Source of the DNA: Rhizobiaceae bacterium
GTDB taxonomy: Bacteria > Pseudomonadota > Alphaproteobacteria > Rhizobiales > Rhizobiaceae
Length of the DNA stretch: 64,000 nt
Assembly: GCA_017644005.1 (NCBI GenBank)
Contig: JAEPMJ010000001.1
Location: 62,001 to 126,000 of the forward strand
Direction of reading: 5' to 3'
In this document: in pieces, positions 23,338 through 33,018 of the stretch
Layout: each line of letters opens with the position of its first letter
Numbering within the stretch: the stretch's first letter is position 1
Made by a program: the position numbers and the translations under genes
Notes under the pieces: generated by a model
Databases searched by the model: none
Told to the model about the DNA's origin: nothing
What the model saw: the letters and a program-made list of their open reading frames with translations, nothing else

Positions 23338-25692
23338 TCAGCTTCCCTTGCCGGATTCGGCCGCGGCTTCGTCGCCGCTGCGCAATCGGATTCGGATCAG
23401 AGCCAGCACCGCCAGGCCAGCGATCATCACGACGGCAATCTCGCCAAGCGTATCCAGACCGCGGAAGTCGACAAGGATGACATTCACAAAATTGCGGCCG
23501 TGTGCGATCGCGTAGGAATGCTCAGCAAAGAAACGGGGGAGCGTATCGTCAAACGCTCCCTGCGTGACCCGCAGCAGAAAGAGGCCGAATCCGAGGCCAC
23601 ATGCGGCCGCGATCGAAGCGTCGACTGTCCGCTCGCCAACCGGCCGATGATCGGCTGGCGACAAACGCAGACGAGTCATCACAAGCGCAAGAATGACGAC
23701 GCTCAGCGTTTCAACCATAAACTGCGTGAAGGCCAGGTCCGGTGCACCCATGAGCACAAAAATCAGCGCCACGGCGAAGCCTTGAATGCCCAGCGAGACA
23801 ATTGCGGTGAGGCGATTGCTCGCGGCAAGGACGGACCACAGTCCGATCACCGCGATCAGCAGAACGGCCCACTCGTAAAACGCCATTCCCGGCATCGCAG
23901 GCCAATCGGGAAACTCTCCGAACATGGCCGGCGTTGCCAGCAAGGCGACGGCAATCACCAGGAAGGTGACTGTCATGTAGCGATCCATATGGCCGTGTTG
24001 GAAAAATGCCGTGACAACACGTGCTGTTCGGATCGTGCCCCGAACAAGCTGATCGAAGCCTTTGTCAGGTCCCCAGCCTATCGCATCAAGCACACTTGAA
24101 ACGGCGGCCCTGATGCGGCCGAGCCCTACATAGATCGCAATGCCGATGCCAACGGTGACCAGCGACAGGTAAAGCGGCAAGCCGAGATGTGGGATCAGCG
24201 AGATATGCGCATGGACCGCGTTGCCGGCGATGGCACTCGCCATGGGATCGGTCAGATTTTCATGCGACCAGCTTGAGAAAATTGCCGCTACAAGCCCGGC
24301 CAGGCCAAGCACCGCGGGGCCGATCCACAGCAGAACAGGCCCCTCATGCGCGACTTTCGGTGTATCGGCCTTCGCACCCAGGAAGGGCTTCAGCGCAACG
24401 GCAAAACCGATCGCAAACATCAGCGCGTTGCCGCCGATAGCGACAAGTGTCAGAAGCGTTGTCCAGTTGTCGGCAAACCCGAGCGCCGCGTAGATTTCCT
24501 CTTTTGCCAGGAAGCCGAATAGCGGCGGCAGACCGCCCATCGATATGGCGCCGACAAGCGCCGCAGCAAAGGTGATCGGCATCGCCGTCCGCAAGCCGCC
24601 GAGCTTGGTTACGTCGCGAGTGCCGGCCTCGTGGTCGATTGTGCCGGCAACCATGAACAGCGCTCCTTTGAAGAGCGAGTGCGCGATAAGGTAAAGCACC
24701 GCCGCCTCGATCGCCTTTTCGGAGCCGACGCCGGTGAGCATCACCAACAGTCCAAGCGAAGCCACTGTTGTATAAGCCAGCATCAGCTTGAGGTCGGTCT
24801 GGCGTGCCGCAAGCAAACCGCCGGTCAACAGGGTTGCCCCACCGAAGACCGGCAGGATCGTCTCCCAGGCGACCGTCTCGCCGAAGGCCGGATTGAGACG
24901 CATGACCAGATACACGCCCGCCTTCACCATCGTCGCCGAGTGCAGATACGCCGATACAGGCGTTGGCGCCTCCATCGCGTTGGGCAACCAGAAATGAAAC
25001 GGCACCTGCGCTGATTTCGTGAACGCACCACCGAGAAGCAACAACAGCGCAGCCAGATAGAACGGGCTTTCGCGCATCGCCTCACCGCTCGAAAGCAGCG
25101 TTCCAAGGTCTCCGATCCCCGTTACAGACCATACCAGCAGCAGCCCGGCCAGCAGCGAAAGGCCGCCTGCCCCGGTCACGATCAACGCCTGGATGGCGGC
25201 ACGGCGCGACGCTTCGCGACCGTGATCGAAACCGATCAGCAGGAACGAGGTGATCGAGGTCAGTTCCCAGAAGACGAACAGAGTCAGGAACGAGTCCGCA
25301 ACGACCAGCCCCTGCATGGCGCCCATGAACATCAGAATGAAGGAGAAGAACCGCCCCTGGTGTTCGTGGCCTTTGAGATAGCCGCCCGAATAGAGGACGA
25401 TCAGCGTACCGATACCGGAGATGAGAAGCGCGAAGGTTACCGAAAGTCCGTCAAGGTACCATGAGAAACGAGCGCCGAGGCTCGGTACCCAGTCGTAGCC
25501 ACCACCTGCTTGCCCGCCTTGCGTGACAAGCGGCACGAAACCCGCAAAGTGAATGAAGAGAAAAGCCGGCACGGCTGCGAGGAGCCAGGCTGCGTTGTGA
25601 CCAAAAGCGCGCGTCAGCGAAGGCGCAACGCATGCGGCAAGAAACGGCAGAAAAAGCGCAAATAGGGTCAGCGATTGCCCGGCTGTTTCCAT
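23338..25692 (-). CDS. mrpA: Mrp Na+/H+ antiporter subunit A
   Basis: This 784-residue NuoL/ND5-like subunit is the largest of the complex. The N-terminal two thirds hold the antiporter fold with the essential glutamate in [16 protein letters not shown] and lysine in [15 protein letters not shown]. The C-terminal part carries the DUF4040/MnhB-like region ([20 protein letters not shown]). AGGAAGAGCG ahead of ATG 25692 is a good ribosome site. It is the first gene of mrpABCDEFG, which exports Na+ in exchange for H+ and supports salt and alkaline tolerance. Confidence 0.96.
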   Translation of the reverse strand: METAGQSLTLFALFLPFLAACVAPSLTRAFGHNAAWLLAAVPAFLFIHFAGFVPLVTQGGQAGGGYDWVPSLGARFSWYLDGLSVTFALLISGIGTLIVLYSGGYLKGHEHQGRFFSFILMFMGAMQGLVVADSFLTLFVFWELTSITSFLLIGFDHGREASRRAAIQALIVTGAGGLSLLAGLLLVWSVTGIGDLGTLLSSGEAMRESPFYLAALLLLLGGAFTKSAQVPFHFWLPNAMEAPTPVSAYLHSATMVKAGVYLVMRLNPAFGETVAWETILPVFGGATLLTGGLLAARQTDLKLMLAYTTVASLGLLVMLTGVGSEKAIEAAVLYLIAHSLFKGALFMVAGTIDHEAGTRDVTKLGGLRTAMPITFAAALVGAISMGGLPPLFGFLAKEEIYAALGFADNWTTLLTLVAIGGNALMFAIGFAVALKPFLGAKADTPKVAHEGPVLLWIGPAVLGLAGLVAAIFSSWSHENLTDPMASAIAGNAVHAHISLIPHLGLPLYLSLVTVGIGIAIYVGLGRIRAAVSSVLDAIGWGPDKGFDQLVRGTIRTARVVTAFFQHGHMDRYMTVTFLVIAVALLATPAMFGEFPDWPAMPGMAFYEWAVLLIAVIGLWSVLAASNRLTAIVSLGIQGFAVALIFVLMGAPDLAFTQFMVETLSVVILALVMTRLRLSPADHRPVGERTVDASIAAACGLGFGLFLLRVTQGAFDDTLPRFFAEHSYAIAHGRNFVNVILVDFRGLDTLGEIAVVMIAGLAVLALIRIRLRSGDEAAAESGKGS

Positions 25693-25895
25693 TCGCTCTT
25701 CCTGCCTCCTGGCCCGTTCGTGCCCCCTTGAGGCCTTGCGATCACTTAGCGTTTGAAAACTTCACCGACAAGACCGGCTGTCCATTCGCTTATAAGGCAG
25801 GGATGGTTCCAGTGCACGAAAACACGCTACTACTCCCGACATGACAGGAGGCATCAGCGTCACTAAGTAATAGGCTTTCTGAAGCGGAGAAAGTC

Positions 25896-26312
25896 ATGAG
25901 CACCAGTACATCGCTCAAGGTTCGGAAAAGCGATGCCGAATGGCGTAACCTGCTGACGCCGGAGCAATATCATGTCACGCGCGAGCACGGCACTGAACGC
26001 GCCTTCTCTGGCCCCAACTGGGACAATAAGACGCCGGGTCTTTACCGTTGCGTGTGCTGCAAGCGACCACTTTTCAGCTCCGAAACCAAATTCGATTCCG
26101 GCACTGGGTGGCCTAGCTTCTACGCACCCATCGACAAAGATGCCGTGAGCGAACATTCCGACCGATCCTGGTTCATGACCCGCACCGAGATCCGCTGCGC
26201 GGATTGCGACGCGCATCTCGGCCATGTCTTCTCGGACGGTCCGCAGCCAACCGGCCTGCGTTATTGCATGAACGGCGTTGCCATGGCGTTCGAGCCGGAT
26301 GGCGACGCATAG
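25896..26312 (+). CDS. msrB: Peptide-methionine (R)-S-oxide reductase MsrB
   Basis: This 138-residue enzyme repairs methionine-R-sulfoxide in proteins. Zinc cysteine pairs are in [12 protein letters not shown] and [12 protein letters not shown]. The substrate site is [14 protein letters not shown], and the catalytic cysteine lies in [13 protein letters not shown], a normal variant of the usual RYCINS. GGAG precedes ATG 25896 at good spacing. It is cytoplasmic, as no signal peptide is present. The gene converges on the SH3-like protein gene with six bases between stops. Confidence 0.96.
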   Translation: MSTSTSLKVRKSDAEWRNLLTPEQYHVTREHGTERAFSGPNWDNKTPGLYRCVCCKRPLFSSETKFDSGTGWPSFYAPIDKDAVSEHSDRSWFMTRTEIRCADCDAHLGHVFSDGPQPTGLRYCMNGVAMAFEPDGDA

Positions 26313-26318
26313 TCGCAG

Positions 26319-26681
26319 TCACATTGGAGCGATGTAGCGTCCGTAGACCCAACCGGTCACGTAGTTGCCGTCATGCGCGGGATCGTGCCACACCTCGCAC
26401 CAGCGATAGCGAACGGCCTGCGCCTTCTGCCAGTCAGGCAGGGATTCGATATTGAAGAGGTTCAGCCCGTTCGTGCAGCGGCCGGTCATCGCGAGAATGG
26501 TGCCGTTCGGATATGCCGACTGCTTCTGTGATCTGGATGACGGGTATTTGCGGACATTGAGCGTATCGCCCCATGGCACGTTGGCGACTTGCCAGGCCGA
26601 AAATACCGTCGCGCTGGCAGGCAGCGCGGCGACAACCAGCAAAGCAGCGGATGCCAGCATCGTCTCGTATTTCCCAAACAT
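26319..26681 (-). CDS. Secreted SH3-like domain protein
   Basis: This 120-residue protein starts at ATG 26681 behind a near-perfect AAGGAGG ribosome site. A signal peptide covers about residues 1-24 (LASAALLVVAALPASATVFS). The mature part resembles a bacterial SH3 fold: WGDTLNVRKYPSSRSQKQSA, GTILAMTGRCTNGL and a closing WCEVWHDPAHDGNYVTGWVY. Two cysteines may pair in the periplasm. SH3-type domains of this sort often bind cell-wall peptides. The specific partner is unknown. Confidence 0.82.
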   Translation of the reverse strand: MFGKYETMLASAALLVVAALPASATVFSAWQVANVPWGDTLNVRKYPSSRSQKQSAYPNGTILAMTGRCTNGLNLFNIESLPDWQKAQAVRYRWCEVWHDPAHDGNYVTGWVYGRYIAPM

Positions 26682-26798
26682 CGCCTTTCCTCCTTGTCCG
26701 GAGATTTGTTGAACCGACAATTTCCGGGTAGTCCCGACCGCTTGAACCACCTCTGACAGGCGCATTCATTCGCCGTTCACGAACTCACGCAGGACCCA

Positions 26799-28916
26799 AT
26801 GCACAAGCCAAGATCGTTCCCATCTCTCGTACCGCCCGCGGCTGCCAAGCGAACTGTCCGGGACACGCGTCACGGTATTACGCGGACGGACGAATATTCC
26901 TGGCTGCGAGCCGGAAACTGGCAGGAGATGTTCAAGGACCCCAGCCTTCTCGACGCCGACATCCGTGCGCACCTGGAGGCCGAGAACGCATATCAGGAAG
27001 CGATGCTGGCCGACGTTGCAGCGCTGCGAAAAACGCTGTTCGCGGAGATGAAGGGGCGGATCAAGGAAGACGACTCCTCGGTCCCGATGGCCGACGGCGA
27101 ATACGCCTACGGCACCGGTTTCCGGGAAGGCGGCGAGCAGCCACGCTATTTTAGGACGCCGCGCGAGGGCGGCGACGAACATGTGCTTCTCGACGGTGAC
27201 CTGGAAGCCGAAGGCAAAGCCTATTTCAGGATCGGCGGCGTCGATCATTCCTGCGACCACAGGCGGCTTCTATGGGGCTGCGACGACAAAGGTTCGGAGT
27301 TCTATACGCTTCGCGTGCGCGACATCGCGACCGGTAAAGACCTGGAAGATATTGTCAGCGATACCGGCGGCGGCGGCACGTGGGACGCGGCCAGCGAAGG
27401 CTTTTTCTACACCGCCCTGGACTCGAACCACCGCCCTTCAAAGGTCTTCTATCACCGGCTGGGTAGCAGCAGTCCGGACAAGCTTGTCTATGAGGAAACC
27501 GACCCAGGTTTCTTCATGGGTGTCGGCGGCACGCGCAACAACGATTACATTCTGATCGCAATCAACGACCATGAAACGACGGAATACCGTCTACTGCCGG
27601 CAAACGACCCACACGCCGATCCCAGGGTAGTGGCTGCACGCGAGACCGGGCTGCAATACGAGCTCGAAGAAGGCGGCGACGTCTTCTTCGTTCTCACCAA
27701 TGCGGACGGCGCCAAGGACTTCAAGATCATGTCGGCGCCTGCAAGCGACCCGTCGCGGTCGAACTGGACCGAAATCGTCCCGCATGAACCCGGACGGCTT
27801 ATTCTCTCCATCATGGGCTTCAAGGACTATCTGGTTCGCCTGGAGCGCAAGGACGGGCTGCCGCGTATCGTCATCCGCGAGCGCGTTTCGGGTGCCGAAC
27901 ACGCTATCGCCTTCGACGAAGTGGCCTATTCGCTGGGCCTCGGCGGATCGTTCGAATTTGATACCGATGTCTTTCGCTTCAATTATTCATCGATGACCAC
28001 GCCGGCGCAGGTGTTCGACTACAACATGCGTACCCGCGAGCGTACGCTGCTGAAGACACAGGAGGTGCCGTCGGGTCACAACCCTGACGACTATGTTACC
28101 CGCCGTTTGATGGCCCCCGCCCCGGACGGCGAACTGGTACCGGTGTCGATCCTCCACCACCGCAACACCCCGCTCGACGGCAGTGCACCGTGCCTGCTCT
28201 ATGGCTACGGCGCCTACGGCATCGCCATCCCCGCATCGTTCAACACCAACTGTCTGTCGCTGGTCGACCGGGGCTTTGTCTATGCCATCGCGCATATTCG
28301 CGGCGGCAAGGACAAGGGCTATGGCTGGTACGAAGACGGCAGGAAGGACAACAAGGTCAATACCTTCACCGACTTCATTGCCGCATCGAATCATCTCGTT
28401 TCTGAAGGCCTTACCGCGCATGACCGCATCGTCGCGCAAGGCGGATCGGCCGGCGGCATGCTGATGGGCGCGGTGGCGAACATTGCCCCGGAGAAGTTCG
28501 GCGCGATCATCGCCGAGGTGCCGTTCGTCGATGTGCTCAACACAATGCTCGACGCTTCCCTGCCCCTCACCCCACCGGAATGGCCCGAGTGGGGCAATCC
28601 GATCGAATCGGCCGCCGATTACGAGCGTATCGCGTCCTATTCGCCTTACGACAATGTCGGCGCGCTCGACTATCCGCCGATCCTGGCAGTGGCCGGCCTT
28701 ACCGATCCGCGCGTCACCTATTGGGAGCCGGCAAAGTGGGTCGCGCGGCTGAGGGAACGAAAGACAGGCGACAGTCCGGTGCTGTTCCGCATCAACCTGG
28801 CCGCCGGTCATGCTGGTGCATCGGGCAGGTTTTCGAGGCTGGAGGAAGTTGCGTTGAATTACGCGTTCGCGATCAAGGTCACGGGTGCCCGTCAGGAAGC
28901 GACGGTAGCTGTTTAA
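26799..28916 (+). CDS. ptrB: S9 family prolyl oligopeptidase, oligopeptidase B
   Basis: This 705-residue serine peptidase cuts short peptides, typically after basic residues. An N-terminal beta-propeller spans about 70-410. The C-terminal alpha/beta-hydrolase domain has the nucleophile in AQGGSAGGMLMG, an aspartate in VAGLTDPRVTYWEPAKW and a histidine in LAAGHAGASGRF. The CLLYGYGAYGI and IAHIRGGKDKGYGWYEDG stretches are typical of PtrB. Length is usual. No signal peptide is present. Its last 38 bases overlap the convergent cytochrome gene, which covers its final dozen codons. Confidence 0.94.
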   Translation: MHKPRSFPSLVPPAAAKRTVRDTRHGITRTDEYSWLRAGNWQEMFKDPSLLDADIRAHLEAENAYQEAMLADVAALRKTLFAEMKGRIKEDDSSVPMADGEYAYGTGFREGGEQPRYFRTPREGGDEHVLLDGDLEAEGKAYFRIGGVDHSCDHRRLLWGCDDKGSEFYTLRVRDIATGKDLEDIVSDTGGGGTWDAASEGFFYTALDSNHRPSKVFYHRLGSSSPDKLVYEETDPGFFMGVGGTRNNDYILIAINDHETTEYRLLPANDPHADPRVVAARETGLQYELEEGGDVFFVLTNADGAKDFKIMSAPASDPSRSNWTEIVPHEPGRLILSIMGFKDYLVRLERKDGLPRIVIRERVSGAEHAIAFDEVAYSLGLGGSFEFDTDVFRFNYSSMTTPAQVFDYNMRTRERTLLKTQEVPSGHNPDDYVTRRLMAPAPDGELVPVSILHHRNTPLDGSAPCLLYGYGAYGIAIPASFNTNCLSLVDRGFVYAIAHIRGGKDKGYGWYEDGRKDNKVNTFTDFIAASNHLVSEGLTAHDRIVAQGGSAGGMLMGAVANIAPEKFGAIIAEVPFVDVLNTMLDASLPLTPPEWPEWGNPIESAADYERIASYSPYDNVGALDYPPILAVAGLTDPRVTYWEPAKWVARLRERKTGDSPVLFRINLAAGHAGASGRFSRLEEVALNYAFAIKVTGARQEATVAV

Positions 28917-29805
28917 GATAAGCCGCGATGGCTCCACGGTCCCCGGGTTCGAGATTGGCGAGGTTCTTGATCACCGACGCCATCTCGCCGCCCGCGGAAT
29001 CGAAATCCGGCGTGAAGCCCGAATTGAGATATTCGGCGATCTCGTCCTCCGACCAGCCGCCCACATCGCCGCCGGGCGTGATGTTCGGGATGGTGCCCTC
29101 GCCAGTCGCCGCAGAGGCACCCGACAGCCAGGCGTTGTATTGGGTGCCGCCGAACATGTCCCGCGGCGTGTGACATTCACCGCAGTGGCCCGGTCCCTCG
29201 ACAAGGTATCTGCCGAGAACGACTGCATCGCTCGTTTCCGGCCCGACCTCAACGACCGGCGCGTCGCGCGTATATAACAGCTTCCAAAGCCCCAATCCGC
29301 GACGGATGTTGAACGGGAAGCTCACCTGATGCGGCGGAGCCTTGCCTTCGACCGGCGGGAGCGTCTTCATGAACGCATACAGGTCGGCAATGTCCGCCGG
29401 CTCCATGCGCGCATAAGAGGTGTAAGGAAAAGCCGGGTAATAATGCGCGCCATCGGGAGAGACGCCACGCTGCATTGCGTTTGCAAATTCTCCCAGCGAC
29501 CATGCGCCGATGCCGTCGGTCTCGTGGCTTGAGATGTTTGGCGCAACGAATGTGCCGAATGGCGTTTCCAACTCCAGGCCGCCGACCATCTTCAGTCTGG
29601 CCTCGCCCTCCGCCTTCGGCGCGGCGTGGCAAGACGCGCATCCGCCCGCCCAGAAAACGCGCTCGCCCCGCGTCTCGGCCCCGTCGGAGACTGCGCCGAT
29701 TTCGGCTTCTTCCAGTGGTCTGGGCGCCGAAAGAACCCATCCGACAATGGCACCGAGGGCGGCCAGAACGATCGCCCCCGCAATCAGTTTCCGCATAAAG
29801 GGCAT
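28879..29805 (-). CDS. Membrane-anchored diheme cytochrome c
   Basis: This 308-residue protein has an N-terminal anchor (KLIAGAIVLAALGAIVGWVL) and two class I cytochrome c domains. Each has a CxxCH haem site, in GGCASCHAAPKAEGE and GPGHCGECHTPRDMFGG, with axial methionine candidates in ARMEPADIADLYAFMKTLP and GGEMASVIKNLANL. The layout resembles the cytochrome subunits of membrane alcohol, aldehyde or gluconate dehydrogenases. No such dehydrogenase is next to it, so the electron donor is unknown. The cytochrome c' gene is just upstream on the same strand, 23 bases away. Confidence 0.9.
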   Translation of the reverse strand: MPFMRKLIAGAIVLAALGAIVGWVLSAPRPLEEAEIGAVSDGAETRGERVFWAGGCASCHAAPKAEGEARLKMVGGLELETPFGTFVAPNISSHETDGIGAWSLGEFANAMQRGVSPDGAHYYPAFPYTSYARMEPADIADLYAFMKTLPPVEGKAPPHQVSFPFNIRRGLGLWKLLYTRDAPVVEVGPETSDAVVLGRYLVEGPGHCGECHTPRDMFGGTQYNAWLSGASAATGEGTIPNITPGGDVGGWSEDEIAEYLNSGFTPDFDSAGGEMASVIKNLANLEPGDRGAIAAYLKQLPSLPDGHP

Positions 29806-29828
29806 ATTAGCGGGTATTGCCGTTCAGA

Positions 29829-30251
29829 CTAGAGCCGATAAGCCTCGTGGCAGGAACCGCAATTGCTTGCGACGGTTCCGAAAACAGCCTGGAACGACGC
29901 CAGGTCCTGCGGATTGGCGGCAATCGCCGCTTCCACATCGGCGTCATACTTTTCATGAGCGGCCTTAAAACCATCCATGTCTTCCCAGATCTTCGGCGAC
30001 GACTTGCCGCCTTCGCTGCCAGCCGGCCACAGTGCGTCGATATCGAGGCTCTCCGCGTTCGCCTCCAGCACCTGCAATGCATCCATAACGGCTGCTGCAT
30101 CGAACGGGTTCTTCTCCTGGGCGATCGGAACCAGAACGCGCATTGCGCCGCCGCGCTCTTTCATGTGCGCCTGCCGGTCCTCAACGGGATCGGCGGTAGC
30201 GGCCACCGTACCGAGCAGCAGGACCGAGGCTGCGATTGCGAAGTACTTCAT
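29829..30251 (-). CDS. Cytochrome c' / c556-type (class II) protein
   Basis: This 140-residue protein starts at ATG 30251 with GGAG upstream. A signal peptide runs about 1-20 (MKYFAIAASVLLLGTVAATA). The mature part is a four-helix bundle ending in the single haem site SNCGSCHEAYRL, the class II arrangement with haem at the C-terminus. Cytochromes c' bind NO or O2 and c556 types shuttle electrons; residues deciding between them are not clear here. Together with the following diheme cytochrome it forms a small periplasmic redox unit. Confidence 0.93.
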   Translation of the reverse strand: MKYFAIAASVLLLGTVAATADPVEDRQAHMKERGGAMRVLVPIAQEKNPFDAAAVMDALQVLEANAESLDIDALWPAGSEGGKSSPKIWEDMDGFKAAHEKYDADVEAAIAANPQDLASFQAVFGTVASNCGSCHEAYRL

Positions 30252-30396
30252 CAATTCGACTCCGTGGCTGGTATATTGGCTATTGAGAGGCCCGATCATG
30301 TCGAAATGACCGCGCCGAGGAAGTCAAAATACAGCCCGCGGCTATCACGCTTGCGTTATCAGCCGGCCCGCGCAGGCGAATTCAGGCGGCCGAACG

Positions 30397-30426
30397 AAAA
30401 AAGCTCCGGCGAACCGGAGCTTTTTT
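30397..30426. terminator. Bidirectional intrinsic terminator downstream of sodB
   Basis: A perfect 13-bp inverted repeat (AAAAAAGCTCCGG, 4-base loop, CCGGAGCTTTTTT) gives a stem with a U tract in both directions. It lies 20 bases after the sodB stop and separates sodB from the cytochrome genes on the same strand. Confidence 0.93.
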
Positions 30427-30446
30427 GCTTTGCGCCCAAGCGCTGA

Positions 30447-31049
30447 TCAGGCGCCGGATTTTTCGTAAAGCTCCAGCACGTAATCCCAATTGATGAGATT
30501 ATCGACAAAGGCCTCAAGATACTTCGGCCGCGCATTGCGGTAGTCGATGTAGTAGGAATGCTCCCACACATCGACACCGAGGATCGGCGTTGCGCCGTGA
30601 ACGAGCGGGTTTTCTCCGTTCGGCGTCTTCATGATTTCGAGCTTGCCGTTTTTCACTGCGACCCAGGCCCAGCCGGAGCCGAACTGCGTGGCGCCGGCCG
30701 CCTGAAAATCAGCCTTGAATTTGTCGTAGCCGCCAAGATCGCTGTCGAACGCGCTCTGCAGTTTACCAGGCAGGCTTTTTCCGCCCCCGCCTTTCTTCAT
30801 CCACTTCCAGAAGTGGACGTGGTTGTAGTGCTGAGCTGCATTGTTGAAGAGACCCGGATTGGAGCCATGCGAGGCCTTGACGATTTCCTCGAGTGACTTG
30901 CCCGACATGCCGGCTTCTTCGGCAAGTTTGTTGCCGTTGTCGACATAAGCCTTGTGGTGCTTGTCGTGGTGATATTCCAGCGTCTCCTTCGACATGTAAG
31001 GCTGCAGCGCCTCGTAGTCGTAGGGAAGCTCGGGAAGTTCAAATGCCAT
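30447..31049 (-). CDS. sodB: Iron superoxide dismutase
   Basis: This 200-residue cytoplasmic enzyme converts superoxide to peroxide and oxygen. Metal ligands are visible in LEYHHDKHHKAYVDNG (His), QHYNHVHFWKWMKKG (His) and GVDVWEHSYYIDYRN (Asp, His). The second-shell glutamine in NNAAQHYNH is at the position used by iron-type rather than manganese-type enzymes, which supports SodB. Length is normal. A strong terminator follows, so the gene is probably monocistronic. Confidence 0.95.
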   Translation of the reverse strand: MAFELPELPYDYEALQPYMSKETLEYHHDKHHKAYVDNGNKLAEEAGMSGKSLEEIVKASHGSNPGLFNNAAQHYNHVHFWKWMKKGGGGKSLPGKLQSAFDSDLGGYDKFKADFQAAGATQFGSGWAWVAVKNGKLEIMKTPNGENPLVHGATPILGVDVWEHSYYIDYRNARPKYLEAFVDNLINWDYVLELYEKSGA

Positions 31050-31186
31050 TGCGGGATCTCCCTTCGGGTATAGTCAAATTAATGGGTGGACATGCACGGC
31101 CTAGGAGGCAGCCCATGCGACGTCAACTGGTTGCGGACATAAGACAACTTGGCTGCGATTTACAGGGCCGTCACCGCAATTTGCCC

Positions 31187-32053
31187 TCACGCGTGCGCCC
31201 AATCCCAATACAATTGGCGTGCCTTCTTGGCTACCGGCCCAGCTTGGAGGTGCCTATGCTCCACCCGCGTGATCGGTACAACTTTGGAGTGGTTGCCGGT
31301 TGAGAAAATTTCGTCGGCATCCAGAAAATCCTGAACCGACAATGTCTGCTCGCGCACTTCCACACCAGTCTCACCAAGCAGCTTAATGGTTCGCGACCGG
31401 GTTATTCCCGACAGAAATGTTCCGTTTGCAGCAGGTGTCATCACAACACCGTCCTTCACAAGGAAGACATTCGACGAAGCCGTTTCAGCAACATTGCCCA
31501 GCATGTCCAGCACCAGCGCATTGTCGAAGCCGCGCATCCTGGCGTCGGTGATCGCGCGCGCATTATTGGGATAGAGGCAGCCGGCCTTGGCGTTGGTCGG
31601 CATAGTCTCAAAGGATGGTCGCCGGAACGGCGATACCGTGACGGAGAAGCCGGTCGGCTCGATCATCGGCGCCTCGTAGAGACAGAGGCAGAACCGCGTC
31701 GATTCCGGTTCGGCCGGCACGCCCATGTAGCCGCCTGCCTCAGCCCAGTACATGGGCCGAATGTAAACAGCGGTCTTTCCATCGAACTTCTTGAGACCTT
31801 CCATCGCGAGGGCAGCAATTTCCTCCGCCTCAACTGTCGCCTTCATTCCTAAGGCCGTCGCCGACCGATTGACGCGCTCGCAGTGGAGGTCGAGGTCGGG
31901 CGACACGCCTTCAAACCAGCGCGCGCCATCGAAGACCGTCGAACCCAGCCACATCGCGTGACTGCGGGGTCCGATCAGGGGCACGTTTCCTTCGTGCCAG
32001 TCACCATCGACAAATGACCAGGTAGTGGTGGGTGCTGCCGTCCCGTGGCTCAT
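31187..32053 (-). CDS. ilvE: Branched-chain amino acid aminotransferase, class IV
   Basis: This 288-residue PLP enzyme transfers amino groups to and from Leu, Ile and Val. The fold-type IV pattern is present: WLGSTVFDGARWFEGV at the start, the PLP lysine in TNAKAGCLYPNNARA, and GNVAETASSNVFLVKDG. The C-terminal part has GITRSRTIKLLGETG. I chose ATG 32053 (MSHGTAAPTTTW), since the frame extends 18 codons upstream without family similarity. It diverges from the HAD gene across about 140 bases. Specificity among class IV enzymes is inferred from overall similarity. Confidence 0.85.
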   Translation of the reverse strand: MSHGTAAPTTTWSFVDGDWHEGNVPLIGPRSHAMWLGSTVFDGARWFEGVSPDLDLHCERVNRSATALGMKATVEAEEIAALAMEGLKKFDGKTAVYIRPMYWAEAGGYMGVPAEPESTRFCLCLYEAPMIEPTGFSVTVSPFRRPSFETMPTNAKAGCLYPNNARAITDARMRGFDNALVLDMLGNVAETASSNVFLVKDGVVMTPAANGTFLSGITRSRTIKLLGETGVEVREQTLSVQDFLDADEIFSTGNHSKVVPITRVEHRHLQAGPVAKKARQLYWDWAHA

Positions 32054-32191
32054 AAGTAAATTCCCGTAATTCAGACTCAGGGCATGGAAGAGGCTTTCCC
32101 CTGCCACGTCAATCTTGTTCGCCGGGAAGTGATAGGGCCAGTTGCTGACGGCCTTGACCGGGCTCAGCCATTGCGCTTCAACCGATCCGTC

Positions 32192-32869
32192 ATGGTCGCT
32201 CCCTTATCTCCATACTCCGCATTTGTGTTCGACGCTTATGGCACGTTGTTTGACGTGCACGCAGCAGTGCGGCGGTTCACGGGCGAGATCGGTCCGGACG
32301 GCCAGCTTCTGTCGGATATCTGGCGCGCCAAGCAGCTCGAATATTCCTGGGTCCGCACGCTCATGGGTGCCTATCAGGACTTCTGGCAGTTGACCGAGCA
32401 GGCGCTCGACTTTGCATTTGCCAAGGTTCCGAGCGCCGACAAGTCGCTGCGCCAGAAGCTGCTGGAAGCCTATTGGAAGCTCGATTGTTATCCCGAGGTT
32501 CCGTCGATCCTGCGGGCCTTAAAGGCGGATGGTGCCAAGGTGGCGATCCTGTCCAACGGTTCGGCTGCCATGCTGGAAGCAGCGGTCCGCTCAGCGGCAC
32601 TCGATACCGTTATAGATGAGGTGTTTTCGGTCGACGCGCTGCGTCGGTTCAAGACCGACCCTTCAGTCTATGAGACGATAACAACAGCCTGGCGGCTCTA
32701 CCCGTCGAAAATATCCTTCCAGTCTTCGAACCGGTGGGATATTGCGGGTGCGGCCAAGTTCGGCTTCCGAACGGTCTGGATCAACCGGGCAGGCCAGCCG
32801 GACGAGTATTTCGACCTGGAACCGGAGCTGATCCTTCCATCGCTCGAGGGACTGGCCAAAACCACATGA
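32192..32869 (+). CDS. HAD superfamily hydrolase, haloacid dehalogenase type II
   Basis: This 225-residue enzyme shows the full type II order. The nucleophile aspartate is in FVFDAYGTLFDVHAA, then SDIWRAKQLEYSWVRTLMG, KVAILSNGSAAMLEAA, the lysine in RRFKTDPSVYE, and SSNRWDIAGAAKFGFRTVWI. Members remove halide from 2-haloacids or act as phosphatases on unknown substrates. The wording fits the dehalogenase clade, but activity on haloacids is not certain. ATG 32192 is chosen where family similarity begins. Confidence 0.9.
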   Translation: MVAPLSPYSAFVFDAYGTLFDVHAAVRRFTGEIGPDGQLLSDIWRAKQLEYSWVRTLMGAYQDFWQLTEQALDFAFAKVPSADKSLRQKLLEAYWKLDCYPEVPSILRALKADGAKVAILSNGSAAMLEAAVRSAALDTVIDEVFSVDALRRFKTDPSVYETITTAWRLYPSKISFQSSNRWDIAGAAKFGFRTVWINRAGQPDEYFDLEPELILPSLEGLAKTT

Positions 32870-33018
32870 TAACGGCAACGGGTGCCCGGCAGTTTCCACA
32901 CGGCGCGGGTTAGCAATTCGTTCACCAAGAATACGCAGAATTGAAAGCAACAGAAATCGGTGAGGCGCGACAGGCGCCCATTCAATCAATTGACCGGCCA
33001 GCCTTTCGACGGGGACCA

